This document shows, piece by piece, positions 53,691 through 64,000 of a DNA stretch of 64,000 nucleotides. The stretch is from Chrysoperla carnea (taxonomy: Eukaryota; Arthropoda; Insecta; Neuroptera; Chrysopidae). The DNA lies in assembly GCF_905475395.1 (NCBI RefSeq), contig NC_058342.1:2927001-2991000 (forward strand), given 5' to 3'. A program made the position numbers and the translations under genes. Under the pieces are notes generated by a model. The model did no database searches and was not told the DNA's origin. It saw only the letters and a list, made by a program, of their open reading frames with translations. Each line of letters begins with the position of its first letter. Position 1 is the first letter of the stretch.

Positions 53691-54740
53691 TAAAGATATC
53701 AGCTATAGTATTACTTTTCCCGGTATATGGTTAATTTCATAATCATATTCCCGAATGGGTAATACCTATCCATCTATTTATTCTATCATTTAATTATTTG
53801 CTACCTTTTAAAAATGAAATTGACTTATTATCAGTAGGTAGGATACTTTTTTGTCCTAAAATATAGTTCTTAAATTTTTCAAACTGTAGAAGATACTTAA
53901 CATTTCTAATACTGTAATTTTTTTCGGCTTGAATTAGTGATCTACTAATAAACGAAATCGGTTAAAGTTCACCTTTTTCATTTATTTGGTATAAGTATCC
54001 TCCGACACCTATCTTGCTATCGTCTGTGTTTACATAAAAGGGTTTGGAAAAATCTGGATGTTTTAATATAATGGTTTTTTCGAAAGCCAATTTAATTTGA
54101 TTGAAAATTTGAGTGTCATTTTCGTCCTAACCCCAGGGATGCTTTTTAGTTAGGAATCGAGTCAATTGTGATGGCAAAAAACTGAACCGATCGATAAATC
54201 GTCTATAAAAATTACATATGCCTAGAAAACTTTGTCGTGTTTTTAGGTTCTATGGAGTTTTAAAATCTTTAATTCCTTTAATTTTTTCCGGATTCATTTC
54301 TAATCCATTGGGTGAAATAGTATAACCTAAAAATTTTATTTGGTCTTTTTTGACTCCTGATTTATGGATATTTAATGTAACATTTGATATTTTAAATCTT
54401 TTCAAGACTATTCTGATATGTTCTAAATGTTGTACTAATTTTTCACTATCCATTACAATGTTATCTACAAAAACGGTACAAAATTCTCGTGCTTCTGCCC
54501 CTAATATAATTTCTAAACCTTTTTGAAATTTTCCCACAGATAAATTTAAACTAAAGGGTAATACTTTGTTACAATAATTTTTTCCATTTATCTAAAAACT
54601 TGACTTGAAATGTTGTTGACTATCTTTTATTAACTTTTGGTTCAATTTCCTAGCTAAAACTATTCTAGTTTTACCAGTTTTAGTTCGAGTTACCAAGACG
54701 GGGTTACTATATTCCGAAATGCAACGTTCTATTATATTCC
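53691..54740 (-). pseudogene. Ty3/gypsy-like RT and RNase H, broken
   Basis: The frame 54537-54250 has MGKFQKGLEIILG, FVDNIVMDSEKLVQHLEHIR and FLGYTISPNGLEMNPEKI. These are the RT palm and connection of gypsy-type elements, where FVDN replaces the catalytic xxDD. After stops, 54240-53760 adds FLGICNFYRRFI, FYVNTDDSKIGVGGYLYQ (RNase H) and ISFISRSLIQAEKNYS. Integrase is not seen. The sequence ends against the non-LTR endonuclease at about 53690. Inactive from both the catalytic change and the stops. Confidence 0.75.
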
Positions 54741-54749
54741 AATTTATCA

Positions 54750-55880
54750 TTTTGTTCTTTTTCTACATTTACTGATTCTACAAATGAGGGAAGGATGGGG
54801 TAATTGTTTGGTAAAATGGTTCCTTGTCTTTTAATTTTAGGGTACATTGAAAACCTTTAACTAATCCTGATTGTCCTGAAAAAATTTCTTTATATTCTAT
54901 TAAGATACTAGTTTTTCTAAGTGGGTATTATCTTTTTGTATAGGGCTATTTCTTATATTGTCTATTCTTGATCTAATTTGATTTTCGCTTACATATAATG
55001 ATTCAATGTTGATTGAAATTTGATTTAAATTTAGATAATAGTGAAGATATTGGACCAAAGCTAAACTAAAGTCAAACTAAAATAAATTATCACACAATAA
55101 AAACTTCACCCAAATCCCAAAAAAAAAAGAAACCATGTGAGATTCACAAACAAACACTTGTTATGAGAATGGTTAAATGATTGAAAATAAGGATTTGTTA
55201 GGATTAAATTAAATTAATTAGTTTCACACACTAGTTTAATTATTCTAAAGGAAAGTTTAATTATGAAATGTTTCGTATTATTAAGCGGTAAAATAATATA
55301 ATTTAGCGGTATAATAATTATGTTGTATATTTCAATTACTTGATCGAACTAACAGACGACCTGTGTTATAGACCATGACAAATTCGGATTTTTGTACAAT
55401 TACATAATGTATTATTTGTTAATTAATATTTTTGTAACAACAAATATCTACCTATACAAATAATTATAGTTCGTCCGATCAAAACTGTACCTTACGCCAC
55501 TAAGTTGAACAAATGGGTTTCAAATGATTTACTAATGGGTTGTTGTATATTTCAAAAAGTGCTGTTTGATGTTCTTTATTATGAATTTTAACTGATATGA
55601 TTTTCTGACTGATACGAATTTTAACTGATATAATTTTTTTTTGGTAAAATGGCTCCTTGTCTTTTAATTTTAGTGTACCTTGAAAACCTTTAATGATTCC
55701 TGGTTTTTCTGAATAAATTACTTTGTATTCGATTAAGATACTAGTTATTTTTTCTAAATGGGTATTATCTATTTGTGTAGGGCTATTTCTTATATTGTCT
55801 ATTCTTGATCTAATTTGATTTTCGTTTACAAATTATAATGATTCATTGTTTATTGAAAATTGATTTAAATTTAGATAATG
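54750..55880 (-). repeat. Duplicated gypsy segment split by other DNA
   Basis: Plus-strand TTGGTAAAATGGTTCCTTGT (54807) and TTGGTAAAATGGCTCCTTGT (55642) start two related stretches of about 230 bp, diverged by many substitutions and small indels. Both continue with GGGCTATTTCTTATATTGTC. The second is followed by protease-type coding. Between them, 55035-55560 is non-coding with an inserted AT-rich piece, and GGTTGTTGTATATTTCAAAA also occurs in both 55539 and 55939 regions. Two related copies appear to be nested. Confidence 0.55.
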
Positions 55881-56150
55881 GGTTTCGATTATTTCCCTGA
55901 TTTTTATTGATTTCTAATTTCAAATTATTTACTAATGGGTTGTTGTATATTTCAAAAAATGGCATTTCATTCTCTTTATTATTAATTTTAACTGATAAGA
56001 TTTTCTGATCGAAATTGATTTTTGCTTGGTTTTCGTAAAAAAAGTCGGACCCGATATTTAAAGGGTAACTTAGATTTTCAATTACTAAGCAATGTAGGAA
56101 AATGGCAATTTTATTCGGAGTCATTAATTTTAAATTGATAACTTTATTTA
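55800..56150 (-). pseudogene. Gypsy-like retropepsin C-terminal part
   Basis: The minus-strand frame 56124-55843 includes LSYPLNIGSDFFYENQAKIN, which resembles the late retropepsin block (ILGxDF) leading towards RT in gypsy elements. The active-site DSG block would be further upstream; LILFDTSSEVT-like residues can be read near 56310, but stops lie between. Then comes the degenerate link to the RT above. Confidence 0.45.
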
Positions 56151-56599
56151 TTTATAGGTTTACTTTTTTTTTCCAGTTGCAGGTACAACTTGAAAATTTT
56201 TTGTGTGTAATTCCTTAATGATTTTTAAGTTATTTTTTTCACAATACCTATTTTTTTTAACTATTGAAAAAATCTTTACTTATTGCCGTAACTTCGGAAC
56301 TTGTATCAAATAGAATTAGACAGTCAATTGTATGAAACACTAATTTAATAAGCGTGAAGGAATTAATTAAATTGGTCTTTAGAGTTTTTTCATGATTTCA
56401 TTTGTTAGGATTTTTGTTTTATCGATTAAATATTGCTCAAAAATCGGTTTCTTATAAACCGAGAGTGATGTATTCACTATCAATGTATTTCTTTATAAAC
56501 CTCAAATCTACTGGTGAATTTATAGATCCGGGTTTTACATATTTAAAGATTCCGGGGGACTATGACTATGGATTTCAGCTATGGTAATTTCGTTTTCTA

Positions 56600-57820
56600 T
56601 ACTTTTGTTAAATGTTTTAGGAAAAATTTGTTTGGTCATTGGGTTGCTGTCTAGTGTAGTGGTTATTATTGGAAAAATTAAGGATTTGTTTTTTGATTAA
56701 TTTGTTTGGGTATTGATTTTGTTGGTCATAATTGCAGTTTTGATTTTTTCTGTTGTCTGTTGGGTTTTGATAATATTGACTTGAATTTTTCCTACTACTT
56801 ATTTGATCTATAGAATATTCGTTTACTGTAGAGGTAATGTTTCTATTAAATGCGTAACTATATTCATATTCATCTATTGATTTGCAAGGCGTTATAAGAT
56901 CTGATAAGTTTAAGTGTGGCATGAATGTATTTTTTATTTCAATGTCGAAATGTACTATGGTTTTAATCAATTAGGAATCGGTATATTTTGGTGTTAAATA
57001 TCTAACTCCATTGTACCAATATTGTACGTGAGTGGCTAATTTTCCAAAATGTTTACATTTATTATTATTTTTAGTAAGAGCTACAAGTATTCTGTGTTTG
57101 GTTAAATTGTTCAAATAAGTGGATTCAATCCAACTGGTGAAGTCGTCAAATGAACCTATTTTGTTTTTGTTTACTTAGTATTGAAACTATGTATACCTAC
57201 TGATTTAATTTTCGAGTAGCAAAATTTAATTTTTGGCATTTCAGATATTGGAATTTTATCAAAATATTCATTAAGTTCATTTATTAATTTATGTTTGTTG
57301 TAAACTTTTGGTATTGTACAGGTTGTTTAATAGAATTTTCTTCTAACACTTAATTCTTTATTGACTTTATTGTCAAATGTTTGACTTAATTTGTTTTCCA
57401 TTTTTGAAAGTTTGATTTCCACATCCTGTTTTATTTCTACATGATTTGTATCGACTTTGTTTGTGATATCATAAAGTTTAGAATCAATAATATGCTTACG
57501 TTCATTAAAATCTATTTTTATTGAATGAATTTCATTTTTTAATTGTATTTGATTTGATTCTTTTTTTTTTTTTTATCTATCCTCTTCGATAAATTTAAAT
57601 TATTAAATTAAAAGTTTCTACCTGTGATAATATTTCTTCGTTAGTATGTTGTTCTTGTTTCAGTAATACTTGTTTCAATTCTCCAGCGCTGTTTGATTTA
57701 GTTTCTTCTGAACTACTTCCATCCAAAACCACTATCGTCCTTTTCGATTTCTGATACGTTTATTTCAAATTGGATTCCAAATATATCTAACGGTGTTGAA
57801 TTATGTATTGCATTTTAATT
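56600..57820 (-). pseudogene. Probable gag remnant of the minus-strand gypsy element
   Basis: The minus-strand frame 56970-56617 has Asn/Gln/Tyr-rich sequence (NQNCNYDQQNQYPNKLIKKQ) typical of a gag C-terminal tail, without a clear zinc knuckle. Upstream, 57820-57000 has Lys/Asn-rich scraps in several frames. Assignment rests on position before protease and RT, so it is tentative. Confidence 0.35.
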
Positions 57821-57889
57821 GCGTTTCTTGCTGCTATAATTTTTGGTTTTTATTTCAGTAAGTTTCATCGCCCAAATGTCTTGTCATTT

Positions 57890-59225
57890 GGTAACCATTT
57901 TGTGACGCACCGACAACTTTTGTACATAACTTAAAGTTTCACCAATCGAAAATTAACGACTTTGCTGTATACGATTATGGTGGCAGTCGGGTTATAGTTT
58001 TTGGTAAGTCAAAATTTACACTTATGGACTTAAAGACAATAGACAAATGATCCGCGGAATTTTTAGCCGTTGATTACGCATATGAACCGATAATTGGGCG
58101 GAAACTTGCAATAAATTCAAATTGATTAAACAATTAAATATTGATACAGTCTCTTTCACTAATAATTGGGAAAAATTCATTAATGATAATATTTATGTCT
58201 TTAAGGGGCTCGGAAAATTTTCCAAGCCCGTTATTATTTACTTAAAAGATAATTTACAACCGGTAGTTCATTAAAGGAAGAGTTTTCCTGAGACAATAAT
58301 TAAAAAATTAAAGCCGAAATTGGAACAAATGGTACAAGATGGAATCATTTCACCTGTTACAAAACCAACATTTTAGGTTAATAATTTACACTTATGTTGA
58401 AAAATCAGATGGTACCTTACGGGTTTGCTTGGACCCAAAACCTCCGAATACATATATTAAACAGGAACATTTTTCAATACTAACCATGGAAAGTTTCAAA
58501 TCGGAATTGACAAATAACAAATTTTTTTCTGTACTTGACTGTGCAAATGGATTTTGGCAATTACAATTAGATGAAAAAAGTTCTGAACTAACGATGGTTA
58601 TGATACCGTTTGGAAGGTATAGGTTTACTCGACTTCCATTTGGTCTGAATAATGCCCCGGAAATTTTCCAAAGGATTATGATTCTTGTTTTCGGTGACAT
58701 ACCATTATATAATATTAAATTTAATCCGGAAAAAATGCAATATCGAAAATTGGAAATTAAGTTTATGGGACATATTATTTCAGAAGGACAAATCAAACCA
58801 GCTAACACACATATGCATGCAATCTCTGACATAAAAAAACCAAAACATAAAAGTGGTGTGATGAGACAACTAGGACTGCTTAAATATTAGCTAAATTCAT
58901 CCCTAATTTATCAAAACTAACGGCGGAATTAAGAAAGTTTACTCATAAAAATGTTGAATTTGATTGGAATAAAAAACATGATGACAAACTTAATACATTT
59001 TTTAAATTCATCACTTCGGAGCCTATTATTAAACCATATGACCCACATAAACCGTTAGTAATTCGAACAGATGCTTCAAAGTGTAGCCTGGGTTCACTAT
59101 TGATTCAAGAAATAAATAAATCAATATCTTTTGCCACAGTTGGCTTTTGATAGGAAAGAAAGTGCGGTTTAACTACGAAAGCAAAAAACTTAACCCAATT
59201 GGTGCGTATACGTGTTTCAAACTAG
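57890..59225 (+). pseudogene. Second Ty3/gypsy-like element: protease end, RT and RNase H, with catalytic deletion
   Basis: Pieces before the main frame read YGGSRVIVFGK, then VDYAYEPIIG, then FKGLGKFSKPVII and KLKPKLEQMVQDGIISPV, in the usual protease-to-RT order. The frame 58339-58890 has GTLRVCLDPKPPN, FFSVLDCANGFWQLQLDEKS (motif A Asp), RLPFGLNNAPEIFQRIM, then FGDIPLYNIKFNPEKMQYRK. The FxDD segment that should lie between FGDIP and YNIKFNPEK is absent. After the stop come ELRKFTHKNVEFDW and VIRTDASKCSLGSLLIQ (RNase H, near 59062). Divergent from the minus-strand gypsy copy just to its left. Confidence 0.8.
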
Positions 59226-60093
59226 TTTTCTGTAACATAGGAGGTTGGGATGTCAAGACAAATACCTTAGAAGTGGTGCAATATTTAAAATCATTCGATA
59301 TTTTTATACTAGTCGAAACGTGGATGCTAATAATAAAATTTACTCGATAAACGGATACGAGTGCTTGAGTAAAAGAAAGTGTAGAGTAACAGATAGGGGT
59401 AGGTACCCTGGCGGTCTAAGTATTTACTATCGATCGGAGTTTCAAATTCTATAAACAGAATAGAAAACGGATTGAAAGAAGTAATCTGGGTTTTGTAACG
59501 GGGATAATAAGATTAGAAAACGAAATGTGGCATTTAAAGGACAAATATTCACATGCAAAAGTAACTTTAGGTGGCAATTTTAACGCTTGAGTGGGATGAG
59601 TACAAGATATTTTTGTTGAAGAAACAGGTAAACTTATATACCACTCCAACGTTAATACCATAAATTCGAGACGCTTAAGCAAAGACAAGTTTTTTAATAA
59701 TTATGGTAAAATGTTACTGGAATGTGTCTAGATACCCAACTATTTATAATTAATGGGAGGACTGAAAGCGTTAAAAAAGGCAAATGGACGTTCGTAAAAA
59801 ATGGCTGTATCGTTGTCGACTACGTTATAGATGCTCACTCACCGCATCAGAAAGAGATTGATATGAGAGTGAGCCAGGTATCAGAATCTGACCACTTTCC
59901 AATGGAAGTAATTACATCTTCGAATAAGAAAATGAGTATGAAACATAGCTTAGGGGAAACAAGAAGATTCAGGTATACAGAACTCGATATGCAGAAGATG
60001 GAAATATTTTTGAAGTCTGTCGAGTCAGAGCCGTATATGATGGGCATAAACGAAAGTCTTAAGAATATTAATATAGATACTACCGCAAATTGA
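59226..60093 (+). pseudogene. Non-LTR endonuclease fused after gypsy RNase H, broken
   Basis: It begins LVFCNIGGWDVKTNTLEVV (59224) with DIFILVETW (the Glu-Thr-Trp box intact). Then comes a frame change to KCRVTDRGRYPGGLSIYY (about 59378), VTLGGNFNA (about 59565; normally GDFNA), and an open end at 59722-60093 with KWTFVKNGCIVVDYVID and VSESDHFPMEV (SDH intact). The first residues are continuous with gypsy-like RNase H coding, so this is a chimeric joint. RT is missing downstream. Confidence 0.65.
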
Positions 60094-61429
60094 CTAAACA
60101 AATGTTTTACACATGTTGCTATAATATAATAATACGTAGCTTAAGTGTAAATTATAAATGCCTTTAAATATATAACATGTATTATTCAATAGTAACAGTT
60201 CACAAACGTCAGAACAATTGTTTACGATTTATATACATGAAAGTCAACACATTTAGTAAAATCAATAAATTTATTTAAAACAAATAATATTATTTACAAT
60301 TATAATCCATTTTCTAGAAAATCTATGATTAAAACATATTAACAATAAATAAATCATAAAGAAATTGGGTAAAGTAGGAATTGCGAGAAAACACCTTTAC
60401 CCAAGAAACTTTACAATTCAATAATAACAAGCCCACCTGAATCAATCAATAATAAAACAGCACGTGATATTAAACAATATTGTACAATCACAGGTAACAT
60501 ACTCTTTAAATAAAAACGATAAAAAAAAATTGACAGTCATAGGGACTTATAACTTTTAGTAAATAAATTTAAAATTTCATAATATTTGAATTAAAATTAT
60601 GAACATCAATCTGGTTTTCACAACTATTGACACTCCGAGCAACAATCATTTGCATGTTTATATGATTTTTTCTTATTTAAATATATATACGGGCTGTACC
60701 AGATTATGACAAAATATAAATGCAATTAAATTGAAATAACAATTAATATAAGATCATAAGATTTGTGGATATTATTTGTATTTACATAAATTTCAATGTA
60801 CTTGTTATATACGCAGCATTAATGTTACACAATACGCCTGCTGTACAGCTACAGATATACTGCTATAAGATAATGTCGGCGCGTGCAGTATGGCGGTAAC
60901 GCGAACAAATAACATTTTCCCCTACCGAAAATACCCAACGTCGCTAAAGAAGTTCTCACTTCAAAAATAATACCCGGAAAACCCTTCAATAATAATCCAA
61001 TACCAGACTAATGTTCCATAAATTACTATGAAGCAACAAAACTTTACGTTATACAAAATGCTCATACAGTTGACTCGAGCAATAAAATATTAAATCATTA
61101 TAAATAATAAGCCGATACAAACATATCATCAAAACGAACTAACATATAATAGACCCCAAGAATGGACATATGACCTTGTCGATAATGAAATACAAATACC
61201 TGGAAATTATCATCCCAAATTATTACTTATATCAAAGTAAATATACTTTTATTAATGAATATTTGATCGTACTTTGTTGATACTGTTTTTCAAATTAAAA
61301 GTACAAATTCCGAATACAATACCAAAAAAAAAAAAAAAAAACAAGAAACAATAACCACACCTGCATAGTAATAAAATAATGGAGGCTTAGTTATAAAAGT
61401 TAATATTTTGAAGTCCGATCTTCAAGCCG
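60094..61429. other. AT-rich DNA without genes
   Basis: No domain recognised. An A-run of about 18 lies near 61323-61340, shortly before the next non-LTR fragment. A G+C-richer patch, GTCGGCGCGTGCAGTATGGC, at 60876 is unexplained. Confidence 0.45.
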
Positions 61430-62250
61430 TATCGTGCAGAAGTGACTTTTTAATTTTTAAAATGGGAGCAGGAAACCAGAAAGGGAATTGAGAGCGAAAA
61501 TAGTAATCTACCCCCTTTTATAAAGACTTTTGTGTACAATGTGGCAAAAGGTATTGGGTTTGGCTAAAGCAGCTACTAACGATGCCATAATGATAGAAGT
61601 GGGAGAAATACTAATTGATACGTACATAGTTCAGGAATGCATAGCCTAATTCTGCAGAGTTATGCGGAAAGAAACGAAAAGAATTTTCAACAGGATTGTT
61701 TCGATGTGTGTCTGAAAGATAATATACTAGAGCTAGTTCGAAATTTTGGAATGGATACAAACAAATTAAATTATCAGAATGTTTTGTATGATTGCAAAAA
61801 AGCTCGCATCAAGAAAGTATTAAATAATTGGTATGGAAGTAACATGTTCCATAACATAGAATATATGCTTTCTTTTTGCACGTTTTCAATAAAATTGGCC
61901 AGTTTTAATATGGTGCACCCTATCTTGTCGTAGCAAAGAAAACCACAAGAAGAATATTGGTTAATTTCAGATAAGGAAGATATGTTTGGGAAAATAACAA
62001 TTAAATAACCAACGGATTGGTCACTTGTACGCGGAGGAGAAGAATCTTCTTACCATCTTATATTTGGTTGTCCTGGAGTAAATGAAAATATGAGACACGA
62101 ACTAAACAGAGAAGGTCTAACGAGTTTAAAAAATATTTTATATGTCAGGGATGAGCAAATGGTTGTGAAAGTGGAGAACTTTTTTCATGAAATATTGAAC
62201 AACAGATCACGGAGATTATCGGGAAAGCGAACATATGTATAAAATGTAGT
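61430..62250 (+). pseudogene. 3' end of a non-LTR retrotransposon
   Basis: Scraps in several frames are AKAATNDAIMIEVGEILI (about 61566-61620), the frame 61637-61933 with ERNEKNFQQDCFDVCLKDN and WYGSNMF, and about 62035-62240 with GGEESSYHLIFGCPGVNENM. The last, with His and Cys near a Pro-Gly, is the usual place of the degenerate zinc-knuckle at the C end of non-LTR RTs. It may be the other half of the element whose endonuclease lies at 59226-60093. Confidence 0.5.
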
Positions 62251-62644
62251 GTTGTACTCTTGACATTCGTACCTTAATGTTTCAAATATTTTTGTGCCAA
62301 TTGGTGCAGTTATCTGTGTTTTATAATTATTGTTGTTTTATGACTTTAGAATTTTATTTTTAAGCTTCAAGAATTTAACATATTTTAGTCTATTTTATTT
62401 TTATAATATTCATGCAACAAGTATCAAAAAGAAAAAATTATTTTATTTTATAATATATATTTTTTACATAATTTTATTTTATTACATAATTTAAGATCCA
62501 ATGTATGGATAAATAAAAATTGGAAAAATACACAACATCCTAGAAAACAAAATTATTATTTTTAATTATTATGAACGTGCAGCCATGCCCATACTATTTA
62601 TATTTGCAAAAGGTTGAAATAGCCATAACATACATACAATTTGC
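62251..62644. other. AT-rich DNA, possibly 3' UTR of the non-LTR element
   Basis: No coding signature. AATAAA occurs near 62510. It runs into repeat R1. Confidence 0.4.
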
Positions 62645-63015
62645 GCTAATTTGCGCTCTCACCGGTAAACAGTGATGTTTACGAAAAAATGTTTCAAACA
62701 AAAGTTGTTAATTTTTTTATATAAGAAACATTTTTTACAATTAAATTTTTTTTCTGTCTCTAACGGTTTACAAGACCCAATTAACTTATGTTGCCTATTT
62801 ACGAACTTGACCTCACTTTTTGCTTGACATCTCTTTTCGTTTTTCAGTAATCGTGATGACAGACAGACAGAGTTAGACAACCGGAAATGGGCTAATTAGG
62901 TGATTCTATGAACACCTATACCAAAATTTTTTTCGTAGCATAAATATTTTTAAGCGTTACAAACTTGGGACTAAACTTAATATACTATGTATATTTCATA
63001 TATATATATGGTACA
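62645..63015 (+). repeat. Dispersed repeat R1, third site
   Basis: It has the same block order as 5365-5795: TGCGCTCTCACCGGTAAACA, TGTCTCTAACGGTTTACAAG, GACAGACAGACAGAGTTAGA, AAGCGTTACAAACTTGGGAC and an ATATATAT tail. It is shorter in the middle, missing GGTTTCTACGGACCTA. Confidence 0.75.
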
Positions 63016-63330
63016 ACAATAATTGCATACAATAGAGTAATGATCTAATATCAAGCCAAAAGCGAAGCCTTTTGGCGTTAATGGTACATCCAATTAAAGC
63101 AGTAAGGGGACTTTGCTTTTTAAAATTTTATGTGCTACATTACTGGGGTCTGCAAAGCGATATTAGAATGAGGTGCCCAAAAGAAAATATGCACATGTTG
63201 ATGCTACCCTTTGGAGGACACCCTAGTTAATAGGTCGATAAGTTCCTTAAATGTAGTTAGTATGTTTTGGTTGTTTTTAATCTTATGTTTCTACATTGTT
63301 TTTATTAAGTTGAGCTTTTAAAAATCCAAG
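63016..63330. other. Uncharacterised DNA
   Basis: A somewhat G+C-richer patch (63060-63230) may be further gypsy remnant in unreadable condition. No motif is secure. Confidence 0.35.
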
Positions 63331-63339
63331 AAATAAAAT

Positions 63340-63610
63340 TATTCTCTGTATAACTATATTTTGAAAAATTTTAATGTAACACCTGCGTCATGGTACTTTT
63401 AAAACAGCGAATAAGCGTCAGATCTTCTGTTGTTTCTGATACGATAAGTATGTCACCAACATATATTTTAGTATGTTCGCTATCTTCACTACCTAACATT
63501 TCATAGGAACATTTATTAAATGTACCTACGTTAACGTTACGACCAGATGGTAGTAGAAGAAATTGAGAAATTGATGGTACTTTTTACTAAAAAAATATTA
63601 TATTTTCTAT
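63340..63610 (-). pseudogene. Third Ty3/gypsy-like RT fragment
   Basis: The minus strand reads FLLLPSGRNVNVGTFNKCSY then EMLGSEDSEHTKIYVGDILI and VSETTEDL. This is the RT stretch from the LPFG block to the catalytic box, here YVGD instead of YVDD. A frame change follows at TTEDL|TLI. It is flanked by AT-rich DNA, with no LTR found. Confidence 0.6.
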
Positions 63611-64000
63611 ATTTGTTTTTCGAAGACCTGCCAATAATTGGGGTTAAATCAATAGTACTAAAAATTGTTACCTCTATGTATAAAATACACAAAGAACTTC
63701 AACTTATTGAATAAAATAATAATAATAATAATGGGGTTTTACCTCCGTTCATCAGACATTTATGTCTTTAACAGACGCCACCCACATCATTATCTTTTAA
63801 TCTTTATTTATTTCATATACATTCGAATACATTACATTTTTATGATGTGGATGGAGTCGGTTACTTCGTTCTCACCCAAGCTACGACAGTGTGATCAATT
63901 TACCACCCCATTAACTATTTTTGTTCACCGTACGTCAAGTAATGAATTTGACACCGTAAAAGTTAATAATTATGAAATAATTGCAAGTAGTTGTAGAAAT
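63611..64000. other. Non-coding end of window
   Basis: A short (AAT)n run lies near 63715-63731. No coding sequence recognised. Confidence 0.5.

Noticed and set aside
63340..63610. Copia-type RT for the YVGDILI fragment
   Set aside because: The preceding GTFNKC...EMLG and following SETTEDL fit gypsy RT better; confidence is still limited by the short length.

Overview
This 64 kb window is A+T-rich eukaryotic DNA, most likely from an arthropod and probably an insect. It has spliceosomal introns, LTR and non-LTR retrotransposons of insect type, a hAT transposase remnant, palindromic MITE-like elements, tRNA-derived sequences and long AT microsatellites. I see no bacterial features and no convincing ordinary host gene. 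Nearly all recognisable coding sequence belongs to mobile or virus-like elements, and most of it is broken. This looks like heterochromatic or otherwise transposon-dense sequence.

Layout. Bases 1-14640 recur at 18335-32972, offset by 18334 bp before and 18332 bp after an AT microsatellite that is one unit shorter in the second copy. By eye I found three substitutions and one 2-bp indel between the copies. The simplest reading is a tandem duplication whose full unit is 14641-32972, the first copy being cut by the window edge and joined to the second at 14640|14641. A hAT element is cut at 14640 but runs through the equivalent point (32972) in the second copy, which marks 14640|14641 as the new joint. 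Each unit carries, in order: fragments of non-LTR retrotransposons and of a hairpin repeat family, a 2.3 kb palindrome built from MITE-like modules around an (AT)n core, degraded reverse transcriptases on both strands, a nearly complete but frameshifted ORF1/endonuclease/RT non-LTR element, a tRNA-like sequence, an envelope-like membrane fragment and the 5' end of the hAT element.

Right of the duplication (33-34.1 kb) is the hAT transposase remnant. At 35.1-39.6 kb lies a virus-like or Polinton/Maverick-type element. It has direct repeats of about 270-300 bp carrying CRE, CCAAT, GC-box and YY1-like motifs, clustered internal repeats, a TATA box, and a protein-primed-type family B DNA polymerase gene split by three short GT-AG introns. 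That gene is dead: it has a frame break, an in-frame stop, and an end before polymerase motifs B and C. An almost complete BEL/Pao LTR retrotransposon (41699-49276, minus strand) follows, with a 5-bp target-site duplication and intact RT, RNase H and integrase signatures. It has a frame change between protease and RT, and its 5' LTR lacks 294 bp of U3. From 50 kb to the end are repeats, a SINE-like tRNA-derived sequence, at least two broken non-LTR elements, and three Ty3/gypsy-like remnants, two on the minus strand and one on the plus strand. Two of these have altered or deleted RT catalytic residues.

The genes do not form a working pathway. They record nested insertion and decay, followed by a very recent segmental duplication (or an assembly duplication). 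The items most worth following up are the intron-containing polB element with its promoter-like terminal repeats, the MITE palindrome with flipping spacer modules, and the duplication itself.
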